Shown here: positions 12,901 to 24,900 of the stretch, piece after piece
How the letters are laid out: each line of letters begins with the position of its first letter
Position numbering within the stretch: the first letter of the stretch is position 1
Assembly: GCF_001949145.1 (NCBI RefSeq)
Contig: NW_019091365.1
Location: 1,957,743-2,010,632, forward strand
Direction of reading: 5' to 3'
DNA length: 52,890 nt
Source: Acanthaster planci
Lineage: Eukaryota > Echinodermata > Asteroidea > Valvatida > Acanthasteridae
Program-made: the position numbers and the translations under genes
Notes under the pieces: model-generated
What the model saw: the letters and a program-made list of their open reading frames with translations, nothing else
Told to the model about the DNA's origin: nothing
The model's database searches: none

Positions 12901-15900
12901 CACTGCAGTTCCACGGGCACTGGAAGCTGTAGTGTAAGAGGCTCTGTAATTCGCAAGCAGACGTGCCCGTAGCTTGGAATAGGTGTCGATATACCGCCTT
13001 GTCCACCGCATTGGCGGACAGCATCTTCAGAGTCATGGTACGGCCATTAATTGATGATCATGGTCGCCGCACTATCTGCATAAGTGAACATGCTGGGCCA
13101 GCTAGACCCACAAGTGCTGCAACGTAAAGAGTTGTACTGGGGAGCTACCCTTCTCGTACCAGAGAATAGCAAGTGTATTGTAAATCTTGCTATTGTCGAT
13201 GATCGATCTCTTCAGCCAGTTGGAGATAGTGTATATCTTCCATTATGGACAAATATAGCCAATTGATCATGTCCAACAGAGTCCACTGTCTACAAGCAAG
13301 GAGAAAAATGCCTCGTTCAAACGTATGTCAGTCCGTGGAGGTTGCGTAGCGGATCTTGGCCAACCGAGAAAATGCATGCTTAGATAGGTTCACTACAGTT
13401 TAGGCGACTACTTCGTGTTGGCATTGTTGTTATTTTTAATGATAGTAACTTTAATAGCCTCTAGGCAGTGCTTACAAGAACCAATATATTACAATTTTGG
13501 ACTCAAAATTATTTTAGAAAAGCGCATAGTTATTTTACTCATACAGAAATCCTTGCAAAGTGGTAGAGGACAATGCTCGTTGGATAAAAGAGGGCAGAAA
13601 AAAGAAGAGGAGGTAGCAGTAAGTGGAGGTAGATCTCAGAATGCGAGCAATAAGCGGAGTCCTTGTTTTTACCTCATGGACGTAGATGAGGGTCCTCCCC
13701 CTAACGTTGCCCGCCAGCTTCCTCTGCATGAATTTCCCCTGCCGCATGCAGATGACGATGCAGGCCCCGGACCGTCCACCAAGTCACCAAAGAAGTTGAA
13801 AGGGGGTCTGAGCGATCTGTACCGCGCAGTCTTTTACAACAATCGTTACATCCACCACCTACAGATGGCGGGCAAAGAATACACTTTTCGAGTGATTTCG
13901 CAGCCCATTCGAAGCACCAAGAGGATTATCCGCACCATCGGCGCGGTAATCAAGTCCTTGCAGCGAAGGCTTTTTTGTCAGTTTTTCTTCATTTGATCAT
14001 ATCAGCGTATCTATCTATTTTCCAGGGGTCAGACTAATTTTTGGATTCTGTTCAGGAAGCTGAGCATGATAAAGAGACATTCAGTGACTGAAGTGCTCGA
14101 AGTTTACCTTTGCAACCTGAACCGCGAAATGACGCTGGATAACAGTGTCACTGTCAAAATAACGAGGGCGTTCCAAGATGCTCTGTCTGAAGATGACGAT
14201 GGGGATTCTGAGGTGTATCCGGATAAAGGAGAGGACGTGGATTCTGAGCCCGGGCCTCCGTCGGGTACCGATGAGCCCACGATGGACACGTCGGCCACCC
14301 GGGCAGACCCATAGCACAGAGGGAATGAAGATGAGATCATCCAGCAGGAAGAAAAGTCTGGGGCATGGCAAGTAAGGCCCGAAGACTTAAAGCGCATCGT
14401 ATCGATTATTTCGTGCCAAGTGCATAAATTTTGCACCCAGGGGAAAAAATATACTTCGCGTTTCAATGACATTGAGCCTGTACGCGGTATAGGTAATGTC
14501 TTAGATACTTTGAGAGGTGCATTTCGGTCCATCATGGACCGTGTCCTGAGCAACGCTGAACCTAAAGACTTTGTTTCGTTCGAGATGCGTTTTCCAGACT
14601 TAGACCCGAACTTCTGGATGAGCTTCAGAAAAAAAGAAGATCTCTCTGTCCATGACGTTCTGTCTAACATCGAAAAATTCTGCAGTCGAACGAGAGCGTC
14701 GGTCTGAACAAGGATGTCATCATTAGGGTCATCATTGTTAAGATGGACAAGGGAGGTCATCCAAATTGCCGTCTTGCTCATGGTGGGTCTGCTTTAGAGT
14801 GATGGCTCAAACATAAGAGGGGATGCATCACCATCAAGAACCGAGAGGAGCTTTGCTGTGCCAAGGCGATCGTCATTGCCAGAGCAGCCCTCCGATGTGC
14901 TGACCCTCAAACCAATTGGAATTCCGTTAGCCAGGGTCGTGGTGAGACCACTCGATTGGTGCTAGAACTGCATCATCAGGCAAACGTTCCACTCCAGAGG
15001 TGTGGCTTGGAAGAATTTTTGAAATTCCAGCAGGTTTTGAGTGATTGTTCTGTCCAAAGAGCTGTTTAATGTCGTCTGGTTCAAATGGAAGGACGCTCCG
15101 CAGAAGTTGTTCTGGTGTTTTTACGACAATCACTTTGCGGTTATAAGATCCATGACCAGTTTTCTGTGTAGAGCGTACTTTTGTGACGTTTGTCTCCTGG
15201 GATACGACGACAAAAGAAAGCACAAATGCATAGCTAAGTGTCTGTGTTGTTACCTGTCATTTCCTGACTGTGATTGGGTTGACTGAAAAGACTGCAACAG
15301 GCTGTTCAAGAGTCCCTCATGTTTCGAAAAACACAAAGAAAAAATGCTGCTGAGAAATGTGAAGACAGAGAGGGGCACTGCAGTCGTGGGTGGAAACTCT
15401 ACTTGTTCAATGATATTCAAATGTACTTGTGGAAAGACCATAAACAAGAAGTGCCAATTGACGAAACAGAAGCACGTTTGCAGTAAGGTGTACTGTCAGA
15501 ACTGCAAACTATACCAAGAGGCCGATTACCAATTCTTCATACATCTTCTTCAATGTAGTCATGGTGTACCTGCTGATGACCAAACGGATGATAGGGAGTA
15601 AGAGATTGACCCGGTGGAGTTGATGGAGCGGGAGCTAGAGAACGTGGAGGCGGTTCAACCCAAGAGTGAAGGTGAAGGGAATGAGGGCAAGCGTCCTCTC
15701 TTCATCTTTTTCGATTTAGAGTGTCGGCAAGATGGGTGAGTAGCCACGAATAGCCTTGGGCCCCGTGTACAGTCACGTTGAAAACCTGTGTGTTGCGCAG
15801 AGGGTTTGCCGACATTGCTTGCCTAAACAAGACATCTCGGTAGACTTTTCCTGTCCTTTTTGCTGCCAGGGAACCACCACCGAGCACATTTTCAAGGGGG

Positions 15901-18900
15901 CCAACACACAGGACAATTTCTGGGAGTGGCTCTTTAATGAGGACGGCAGCCACAAAGGCACAATCTGCATTGCTTATCATGCCTCGCGTTACGACTCCAA
16001 CTTAGTCCTTCAGTTTTTATATGAGCGAGCTATTCCCCTCAAGGTTGTTATGAACGGGGCTAAGATCCTGTCCCTCGAGGCCATTGGAATTATAATCATT
16101 GACTCCTTGAGCTTCCTGTCAATGCTTCCTCCGGCGATCCCCTCCACGTTTGGGCTGACGGAATCGAAGAAGGGATATTTTCCCCATCTCTTTAACACCA
16201 AAGGGAACGAGCGCTATGTTGGCCCTATTCCAGACCCAAAGTTTTACGACCCAGACGGAATGGATACAAAAAAGAGAGGAATTTTTGCAGTGGCATGCTA
16301 GTCAACGTGGGTGACCATTCGATCTGCAGAAAGAAATCATAGAATACTTCCGCAGCGACGTGGACATACTCTGATGTGGGTTGTTAGAGTTCCACTCGAT
16401 TTTCATGAAGCATACCAGTGTTGGTCCCTTTGAATCCTCAATCCTCAATCGCTCATGCCTGCAACGTTGCACTTAGACAGAATCAATTGCGGGAAAACAC
16501 GATCACTATCATTCCAGCCAGGGGATGTAGGAAAAATCACACTCAGTCTGCCGAATGGCAGCGAGGTTACCATTGGCAAGTTCCATGGTTGTCTGTGGCA
16601 CGGATGCCCAAAGTGTTTTACGTGCACAGACGTGACAACCCCCCTTACTTCGCTGAGCATGAGAGACCGCTATGATGCCATCGTTCGGCGTACCTTGGAT
16701 CTGAGACAGGCGGGATATAACGTGGAAGAAATGTGGGAATGCGACTTCCAACGAATGGCAGACAATAACGCATATCTCCGAGGATTTTTAGATGATCTTG
16801 AAGAGGAACCCCAAGATGCGATCCCTACCCTCAATCCACGAGATGCTTTCTTTGGAAGAACAAACGCTACCAGTATGTATCACAAGTGCAGTCCGGATGA
16901 AAAAATAAAGTATGTAGACGTATGTAGCCTCTATCCATGGGTTTGCAAGTATGGAAAGTTTCCCCTTGGTCATCCCTAGATCATTACAGAGAATTTCGCA
17001 GCATCCATTGACGAGTACGAGGGATTTGTGAAAGCCGAAGTCTTACCACTGAGAAAGCTGTACCATCCCGTTCTCCCAAGCCACACTGGGGGAAAGCTCA
17101 TGTTCGCTCTGTGTGGAAAGTGTAGTGAAACTCAGCAGATGACCCCCTGCAAACACAAGGATTCTGATAGAGCCTACCACTGGTACGTGGGTCACAGACG
17201 AACTGAAAAAGGCTGTGTCAGTAGGATACCGTGTCGTCTGAATCCTTAAAGTGTGGCACTTTGAGGAAACCGAGCAGTATGACCATGTCAGCAAAACAGG
17301 GGGGTTATTTACGGGGTTATTTATTTCCCAAGGTTTGGGAGTGGAGAGGACTGAACCAGGACACCAAGCTCAAAGTCTACAGAGCAGTTGTCTGACAGTC
17401 ACTGCTCTGTGCCTGTGAAACGTGGACCGTCTACAGCAGGCGCACGAAGAAGCTCAATGTCTTCCACATGAGATGCCTCAGAACTCTGATACGAGTCAAA
17501 TGGCAGGATAAAGGTCCTGAAACTGAGGTGCTCCAGCGTGCTGAGATCGAGAGCGTTCACACCATCTTGTTGCACTCTCAGCTCTGGTGGGCCAGCCATT
17601 TACACCGCACATATGACAGTCGCCTCCCCAAGAGACTACTCTACGGGGAGCTGATTTCTGGCAAGCGTGCACTTGGTAGACCAAAGCTGCGCTTCAGAGA
17701 CACTCGTAAGGCCTCTCTCAAAGCATGCAACATTTCCCAAGCCACCTGGGAAGTATCTGCTGACGATCATCCTGCTTGGCGATCCCTTGTGAAAGCTGGT
17801 GTTGACGAGTTTGAGGAAAACCGCATCAGAGTCAAGGAACACCAACGTCAGATAAGGAAGAAGCGCATTAGTTACACCCTCCATCCTGGTTCAATTCCAA
17901 ACATTCCCTGCCCCCACTGAAGTAGGCAGTTCTGTGCGAAGATTGGCCTAATCAGCCACCTCCACACTCACCCTACCTCCAAGTGATGACACTCCTGAAG
18001 TCAATGGTCATCTTTGCCTCTGTAGGACGAACATCATTACATCAACACCTTCCTGAAGCTCAAACAGGAAGCTAGCGGCTGGCCTCAATGGTGTGACACA
18101 CAGGAAAAGAAAAATCGCTACATCCTTGACTATGAGCTCCACGAAGGCATCAAGATTGACCTCGAAAATGTCAAGAGAAATGCAGGATTGAGGGCTGTGA
18201 CAAAGTTGATTCTCAACAGCTTTTGAGGAAAGTTTGGCCAGCGAGAAAACATGCCGAAATCAGTTTACGTGGATTCCCCTAAAGATTATTTTGCATTGCT
18301 TTTCGATGACCGAAAGATGGTCAACCGCATTGACTTTGTGAACGAGGAAGTCGTGCAGGTCCAGTGGAAATACCAATGTGGCTATTGCAGCCTACACTAC
18401 GGCACAAGCTCGGTTGACGTTGTACTCTTTCCTGGACCGTCTGGGTGAGCAGATCCTCTATTATGACACAGACAGTATATTACTGGTATGTGTAGTCAAG
18501 GATGAGCAAGGTCAGTACGAACCTCCTCTGGCAACTACTTGGGTGACCTCACAGACGAATTAGAAAAGGACTACGGACTGGGAAGTTACATCACCAAATT
18601 TGCTTCTGGGGGCCTAAGAACTATGGGTACAAGGTTCTCAGCACCCGTTCTAATGTTGAAGTTGCCATGTGTATTTGGTACTAGGAATCACTCTCAATTA
18701 CTGCAACAATGGTATTGCTAACTTTGAATCCTTGATAGAGATTGTGTTGTCAGATGCCGAGCGAGGTGACAAAGAAAGAGAAAACAAGAGAACCGTCACC
18801 GAACCTCACAAAAAAGCCAGAGGATTACTGCGTCAAGTGATTACTAGACAGGAGACAAAGAAGTACAGGCTTGTTTATACCAAACGGGTGAAGACCCATG

Positions 18901-21900
18901 ACTTTAACACTCTTCCCCATGGATACTAACATCACCCTCCCCGCTCCCCTCCATTTTGTTTCAACCTAATGCTACATCAGATAAATGATCAAAAATTTGT
19001 TATTTTAAAATACATGTGATGTCCAAGATTGGATCACTTGAACAGATGGACGAGGTTCTGAAACATCCGTTTACTTGCATAGTCGTAGGACCGAATGGTT
19101 CCAGAAAGACTCAATGTGTCAACGAATTACGTGCTCCGAGCGGGAACTCGTCCTTCATTGTTCCTTTTCCCATGCACATGGTTTGGTTTTACAGCAAATA
19201 TCAAGATGCTTATAACCATCTGGCAAGTGTGGCCCCTTACATACATTTTGTGGAAGATTTTCAGAAGATCTTCTTGCCTCATTGGACCGTTCCGAGAGAA
19301 ACATGGTTGTGATAGATATCGTATGTCGGAATCCGGCAACAAGAAGATCACCAAACTTTTCACAAAGGGTAGCCACCACAGAAATTTATCCGTCATTCTC
19401 ATTTTGCAAAATTTGTTCTACCAGGGAAAGAAATGAGGACAATCAGTTTGAACTCCCATTGCATGGTGCTGTTTTAAAAACCCATGAGACGCTTCCCAAA
19501 TCATTCATGTCGCCAAACAGATGTATCCGGGCAACTCCAAGTTTTTAGTAGAAGCCTACCGCGAAGTCACCTTACGGCTACCTGATGCTGGACTTAAAGC
19601 CGTACACGTCCAAGGAGATGAGATTAAAACTCACATTTTCCCAAATGAATACACCATCGTCTATGTGCCCAAGGCTTAAATAAGAAGATCCATCATACGT
19701 GGCAGTCATTTGAAGATGTCCAGGCGGCTGAGAATCCACGCTCCATTCCTGCGCATTCTCGCCCAGTGCGCTCCAAAACGACAGAGCATTATGCAAGGGG
19801 CCAACCGGGAGCTTGTTTGTGCGAGTGTGCCCTCAACATTTTAAACAGTAACATTCCCCTCACACTGAAAGAAAAGAGAAAACTTAGAAGGTACAAGCAG
19901 CAGATGAGACACCTAGCAGACAAGAAGGTCGGCGTGCTAAAAAAGAAAAATTCTCCATCAGAAGGGGGAGGGGGGATTCCTTGGAGCATTGCTTACACCG
20001 ATACTGGGCACTCTGGGTGGCATGTTGTTCAAATAAGAAACATGGAGCATGCCAAGAAGATGGTTTTGATTCCTCACGAGACCTTGAACTGGTTACAAGC
20101 AGCTAGACGACTTGAACAAACCCCCAACACTAGAGTCGTGCACGGACTGGACTCTAAAATGAGATGGCATCTGGACAGACAAGATATAGGAGCGGAAGAA
20201 AAATTAAAACTGTACCAGACCCTGGGAAAGTGCATGCAGTATAACAAACAGAGAAAAATTTTCATGACATTGACCCTGGAATCGAAACCATGAGACCATC
20301 CCCTTCGCCTTGAAAAAGAAACGGGTACGATTGAATCTGATTCATTCAGCACAGAAAGAGAACTCCCAAAACTGGATCCTGAGGAAGGAGTGGAAGAAAA
20401 AACCCTTTGCCCCTACGTATACCGCGCCTGACAGAGATGAAGATTTTGGGCTTTCTTTATTTGCAGAAGTGTTACCAGATGCGTCCCCCAGCAGGCCCGA
20501 GTTTTGAAAGCTGCGTAAAAAGAAGGGGAAGAAAGCCGGACGGCCTGCCACTACCCGTATGAAATTGACACCAAATTAAGCACTGTGACCTTCTGAACCA
20601 AGCTCATTTTTCAATTGCCCTTTGTCATGGATTGTTATCCTCCAAGACAACAGTGAAGAATTGGCCACATATTAAAAACGGTGTGTTGTGTTGCCGCAGG
20701 ATGCATCAGGGAATATTCATCGAACCAGGTTGAGAGAGATAACAGCTTTTATAAGAAAAAATACGAGGGCATCGAGATACAATAGCTATCCCCTTCAAGA
20801 TCCCTTAATGACCGTTTGCAGTCAGTATTGCATATTTTTCTTAATGCATCGATGCAGAGACATCGGCATGAGTAAAATTGTTAGCATGTTTTCAAAAGAT
20901 GCCTTGGACAAAGATACATTGGTAATGAATTTATTCAGATGCATTTCCCTTCCCTTGGTACTAAAACGCTCAACTTTCATTTTGTTTTTCGACAAATTTC
21001 AAGAGTGTTTACAAGACCATGAGATGGATACAAGTTATTATGCTCGAGCGTTGAATAATGCCATTCGCGCATAATTTCAATTAATTTTTTTTAGGTTTAA
21101 CTTTGTACTTAAAGTAGCTTTTGTTTTTCCCATTNNNNNNNNNNNNNNNNNNNNNNNNNNNNNNNNNNNNNNNNNNNNNNNNNNNNNNNNNNNNNNNNNN
21201 NNNNNNNNNNNNNNNNNNNNNNNNNNNNNNNNNNNNNNNNNNNNNNNNNNNNNNNNNNNNNNNNNNNNNNNNNNNNNNNNNNNNNNNNNNNNNNNNNNNN
21301 NNNNNNNNNNNNNNNNNNNNNNNNNNNNNNNNNNNNNNNNNNNNNNNNNNNNNNNNNNNNNNNNNNNNNNNNNNNNNNNNNNNNNNNNNNNNNNNNNNNN
21401 NNNNNNNNNNNNNNNNNNNNNNNNNNNNNNNNNNNNNNNNNNNNNNNNNNNNNNNNNNNNNNNNNNNNNNNNNNNNNNNNNNNNNNNNNNNNNNNNNNNN
21501 NNNNNNNNNNNNNNNNNNNNNNNNNNNNNNNNNNNNNNNNNNNNNNNNNNNNNNNNNNNNNNNNNNNNNNNNNNNNNNNNNNNNNNGTCAGTCATTTAAA
21601 AGGCTTCCATCAACAATTAGTTTGTTGTTTTGTTTACCATAGATACCTTTAGTTGCTTTTGTTTTTCCTAAAGTAATTAAGAAGTCAATTCATTTAAAAT
21701 CATTTTAGCAACCTGGCATATAGCTGGCACATTTCTCATACTTAAACTGCTCTTGTTAACTTGCTTCTTTCTTTGAATTTTTTTTGGTTTGTTTTTCTGC
21801 TTTTGTTTTATTGGCTTATACTTTCATTTAGCGTTTTGTTTCAATTAGGGACTTTGCATTTTCATTTTTTCAAGGTAGTCAACCAGTACCCTTAAAAACT

Positions 21901-24900
21901 TCAAGTTTTTGTTCATTTTGTTTCAATTTCTTAATTTTAGTTTAATTCTGATTGAAATTCATTAAAATATAAGTTCAATTCGTTCAATACTTTACAGAAA
22001 ACAAAGTGTGATGGTCCACTCAGTTTATTATAAGTCTCTGCTTGTCTTCAGTTGTCTTTCTCCATTTTTTTTTGATCGTACAAACTTAAAACCTGATACC
22101 AAACTTCACAACTATTCTATTTCAGCTTTATATCAACTAGGCAATTTTTTAAAAACAAAATACAAGTCCAAAGCTTAAATTTTAGGCACCCACCAACACT
22201 ACATGTGTGTCAACTTCATATAAAATGATTATTACAAATCCCCACTTTTATAAACCCCAATCGTGCACTATTCCTGCCAGAAACCATATCACACCGTTTT
22301 TAAACTTCTTGGCAACTTCTTTTCTAAACTTAACAAAAATTCTAAACTAATACACACTTACAGAATAAGTTGGAAATCTTCAATTCAGAACAAAAGACTT
22401 TAACAGATTTTCGTGCACATCCATTAGCTGACTCAAATTGATGGTTTTCACACATTTGCAAAAAAAAGGTTCCAATCAGCACTTTTACAGTTTACAAGTC
22501 AAACAGGCACTGCTCTAGGGCAATGGTGAAGTCCAAGTGCTGATCCTTCTGTGCGTACAATTTTAAAATTTTCTTCGGATCGGCCATCAAAAACATCATG
22601 ATATCTTCCTTAAACAACCGAACCTTTGTGTTCAAATCACGACACATAAATTTTTCTCTCCTTAGTTTCTCAGAGGCAGCATCGAAAAGTGCAATTACTG
22701 CGTGTGGAAGCACTAACAGAACATGTTCTGTGGTGATCCAGACGCATTCGTGGTCCCACTGGCTCGGAGAGTCAACTTCACACCCCTCACACGGTACACG
22801 ATCTTTAGAAGGCAGCTCCTCAATTTTGTTCACAAATAATTTAACAAGAATCTTTCTAACAGTGTTTTAACTCGCTCTTCGCAATCGGCCTGCACGCCTA
22901 CATGCAAAAAATAACACAATAAAACCAACGATTAAACTAAACACAAAACTTTTTAAAATTTGTTCTCTTGACCAGTCTCTTCCTGCACACAGCTTTGGTA
23001 ATAGCTTTGGCGTGTGACATCAGCACGCTCCACTGTGAAGCAGTCAAGTTTATGCCTTTCTTCCTAGCAATCAGCCTTGATTTGTCCATGTTCCAGAAGT
23101 ACTCTCTCACACTGATGTAAATACTGCCCCAGAGACGTAACACTCACCTTCCAGGTGAAACCTGTCTGTGTCGCGTTCGTTCTCCTCTTCATCTTGGTCC
23201 CGGGGGAAGAACCTCTTCACAGCTCCCTTCCTCTTCACAGCAAGATCGGGATTGGGCTGCAGTGCACTGGCATTGGAGTTGGGGGTCCACAAATCAGCGT
23301 TCTCCGGCTTGGTAGTGCTCGCTGCCCCTGTTGCAGTAGCGCCCGACCCGCGATGAAACGAATCTTGGGTAGCTTCATCCAGGGTGGCGGCTAGCTCGTC
23401 ACTGGTGAGGTCAGAGGGAGCATGGATCTCAAGCTGCTCTGGGGTGGGCAGGGGGTTGATGAAAGGGAGCTCCAGCTGACGGTGCCCCGTTATGATGTTA
23501 TGGTAGTAAAACCTCTGCTCCTCAAAGCTGTACACCTTGTGCCATCTGGCTCTCAGGTCCTGAGCAGTTAACGCACCGGTGCTCTCCGCATCGTTGCTTG
23601 CTTGAGACACCGCTGATACTTAAGGCTGTGCACCAGTCATATCGGTGTTCTTGGTAGTTGCCTTTGCTTGTCCGGCCATGCTGGTTATGATACTCAACTA
23701 TTTGGTAAACTTTCAGTCTCATTAGATGTGGCTGTCACGGTGGAAGATTGGGATATGATCTAAAGGGTCCACCCAGCGTGGTATTTATATCGCGTAGGGG
23801 TGTTGGTGACTTAATGCAAACACCGAAAGAGCGTATACTCACGCCATACATATAAATATAGGTTTAATCAATCACGCTGTGCAAGGAAGGACTCCACGTG
23901 AAGTTTAGTGAACCCACGCATTCGAAGCGTTCCTTCATGGGGTGAACGTCAAACTCTTTTGTTTGAGAGATAGATATTTTACTAATTTTAGCATCTTCCC
24001 CATGGGAACTGATGACCGACGCTTTCTAAAACAAAAGAGATCCATTTGCGTGAGTGTACCCTTTGTATTCAACACTCTTTGGCCAAGGACGCCACGCCAT
24101 CACCCACTCGTACTTTGCCTCAAACAAACAAGCCAACAGATGACAATGCGGCGAGGGTGACCTGATGCCTCTTGAGGTAAGTTTATCTGAATTCTTTTCT
24201 TTTGCTTGTTTAAGTTCGGGGCAACAACACCCCCTTCACCTCCTTGACCATTGCTGCGGCTACGCCCCCCATCGTTCGTCGACCTCTCACCTGCTCACAT
24301 TTCACACCCACACACCTTTGACCTTTTTACCCCTAACCCACTGACCCCTCTTTGATATAATTCAAAAACTGATTTGATGTCACATTCAAACTACTTTTGA
24401 TTTTTTCTTTATGGTCATATTTTCTAGACTTTTCTTGGGAACGTCACAGTTGAGGGTGTCGTCAATGTCACCAGCATGGTTGATGGTGTCAAAATAGCCA
24501 CTGATGTTCTGACAATTTATGGCAACCAAATTGTCACAGGTATGGGTAGTCCACAGATTTCCATAATTTTGGGTACAATGTGTAGGAATATTCTACAAGA
24601 AAATTGGACACAAAAGGGGTCACTTACCGTGTATTTTTACTTAAGTATGTCTTTAGTTTTACTTGAGGAATTTGAAATGTAAGAAATTAAACTTCAGAAC
24701 ATGGTTTCTTAAAAACTGGCATGTTACTTGGTTTATTGTCGTTCATTTCACTCCATATAAATACAAGACAATGACAGAGACATACAAATATCTTTGAATT
24801 ATCCGTGCCATACAGAGCCACTTTTTCATCAAAACACATTGTGATGTACAGTTTCCTATTTTCAACATCTCCCAAAATAGAGCCATATTCTTTGTATTTC

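Larger units (their letters stand above)
12339..24351 (+). mobile_element. Decayed Polinton/Maverick (adintovirus-like) element
   Basis: About 12.0 kb lies between inverted terminal repeats of roughly 170 bp and starts with AG as Polintons do. It encodes family-B polymerase, packaging ATPase, small basic proteins and an adenain-like protease fragment on +, and SOCS-box, unknown and PC4-like proteins on -. All larger genes contain stops or frameshifts. No retroviral-type integrase, major capsid or penton gene was found, so it looks internally deleted, although a 452-base gap leaves some doubt. The flanking six bases (gtcagg left, ttgata right) do not form the expected duplication. Confidence 0.88.

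Noticed and set aside
14104-14781. 225-codon minus-strand frame in the Polinton
   Set aside because: Antisense to the polymerase N-terminal region; no recognisable domain.
12333-24357. Six-base target duplication of the Polinton
   Set aside because: Left flank gtcagg and right flank ttgata do not match; the left edge may be rearranged.
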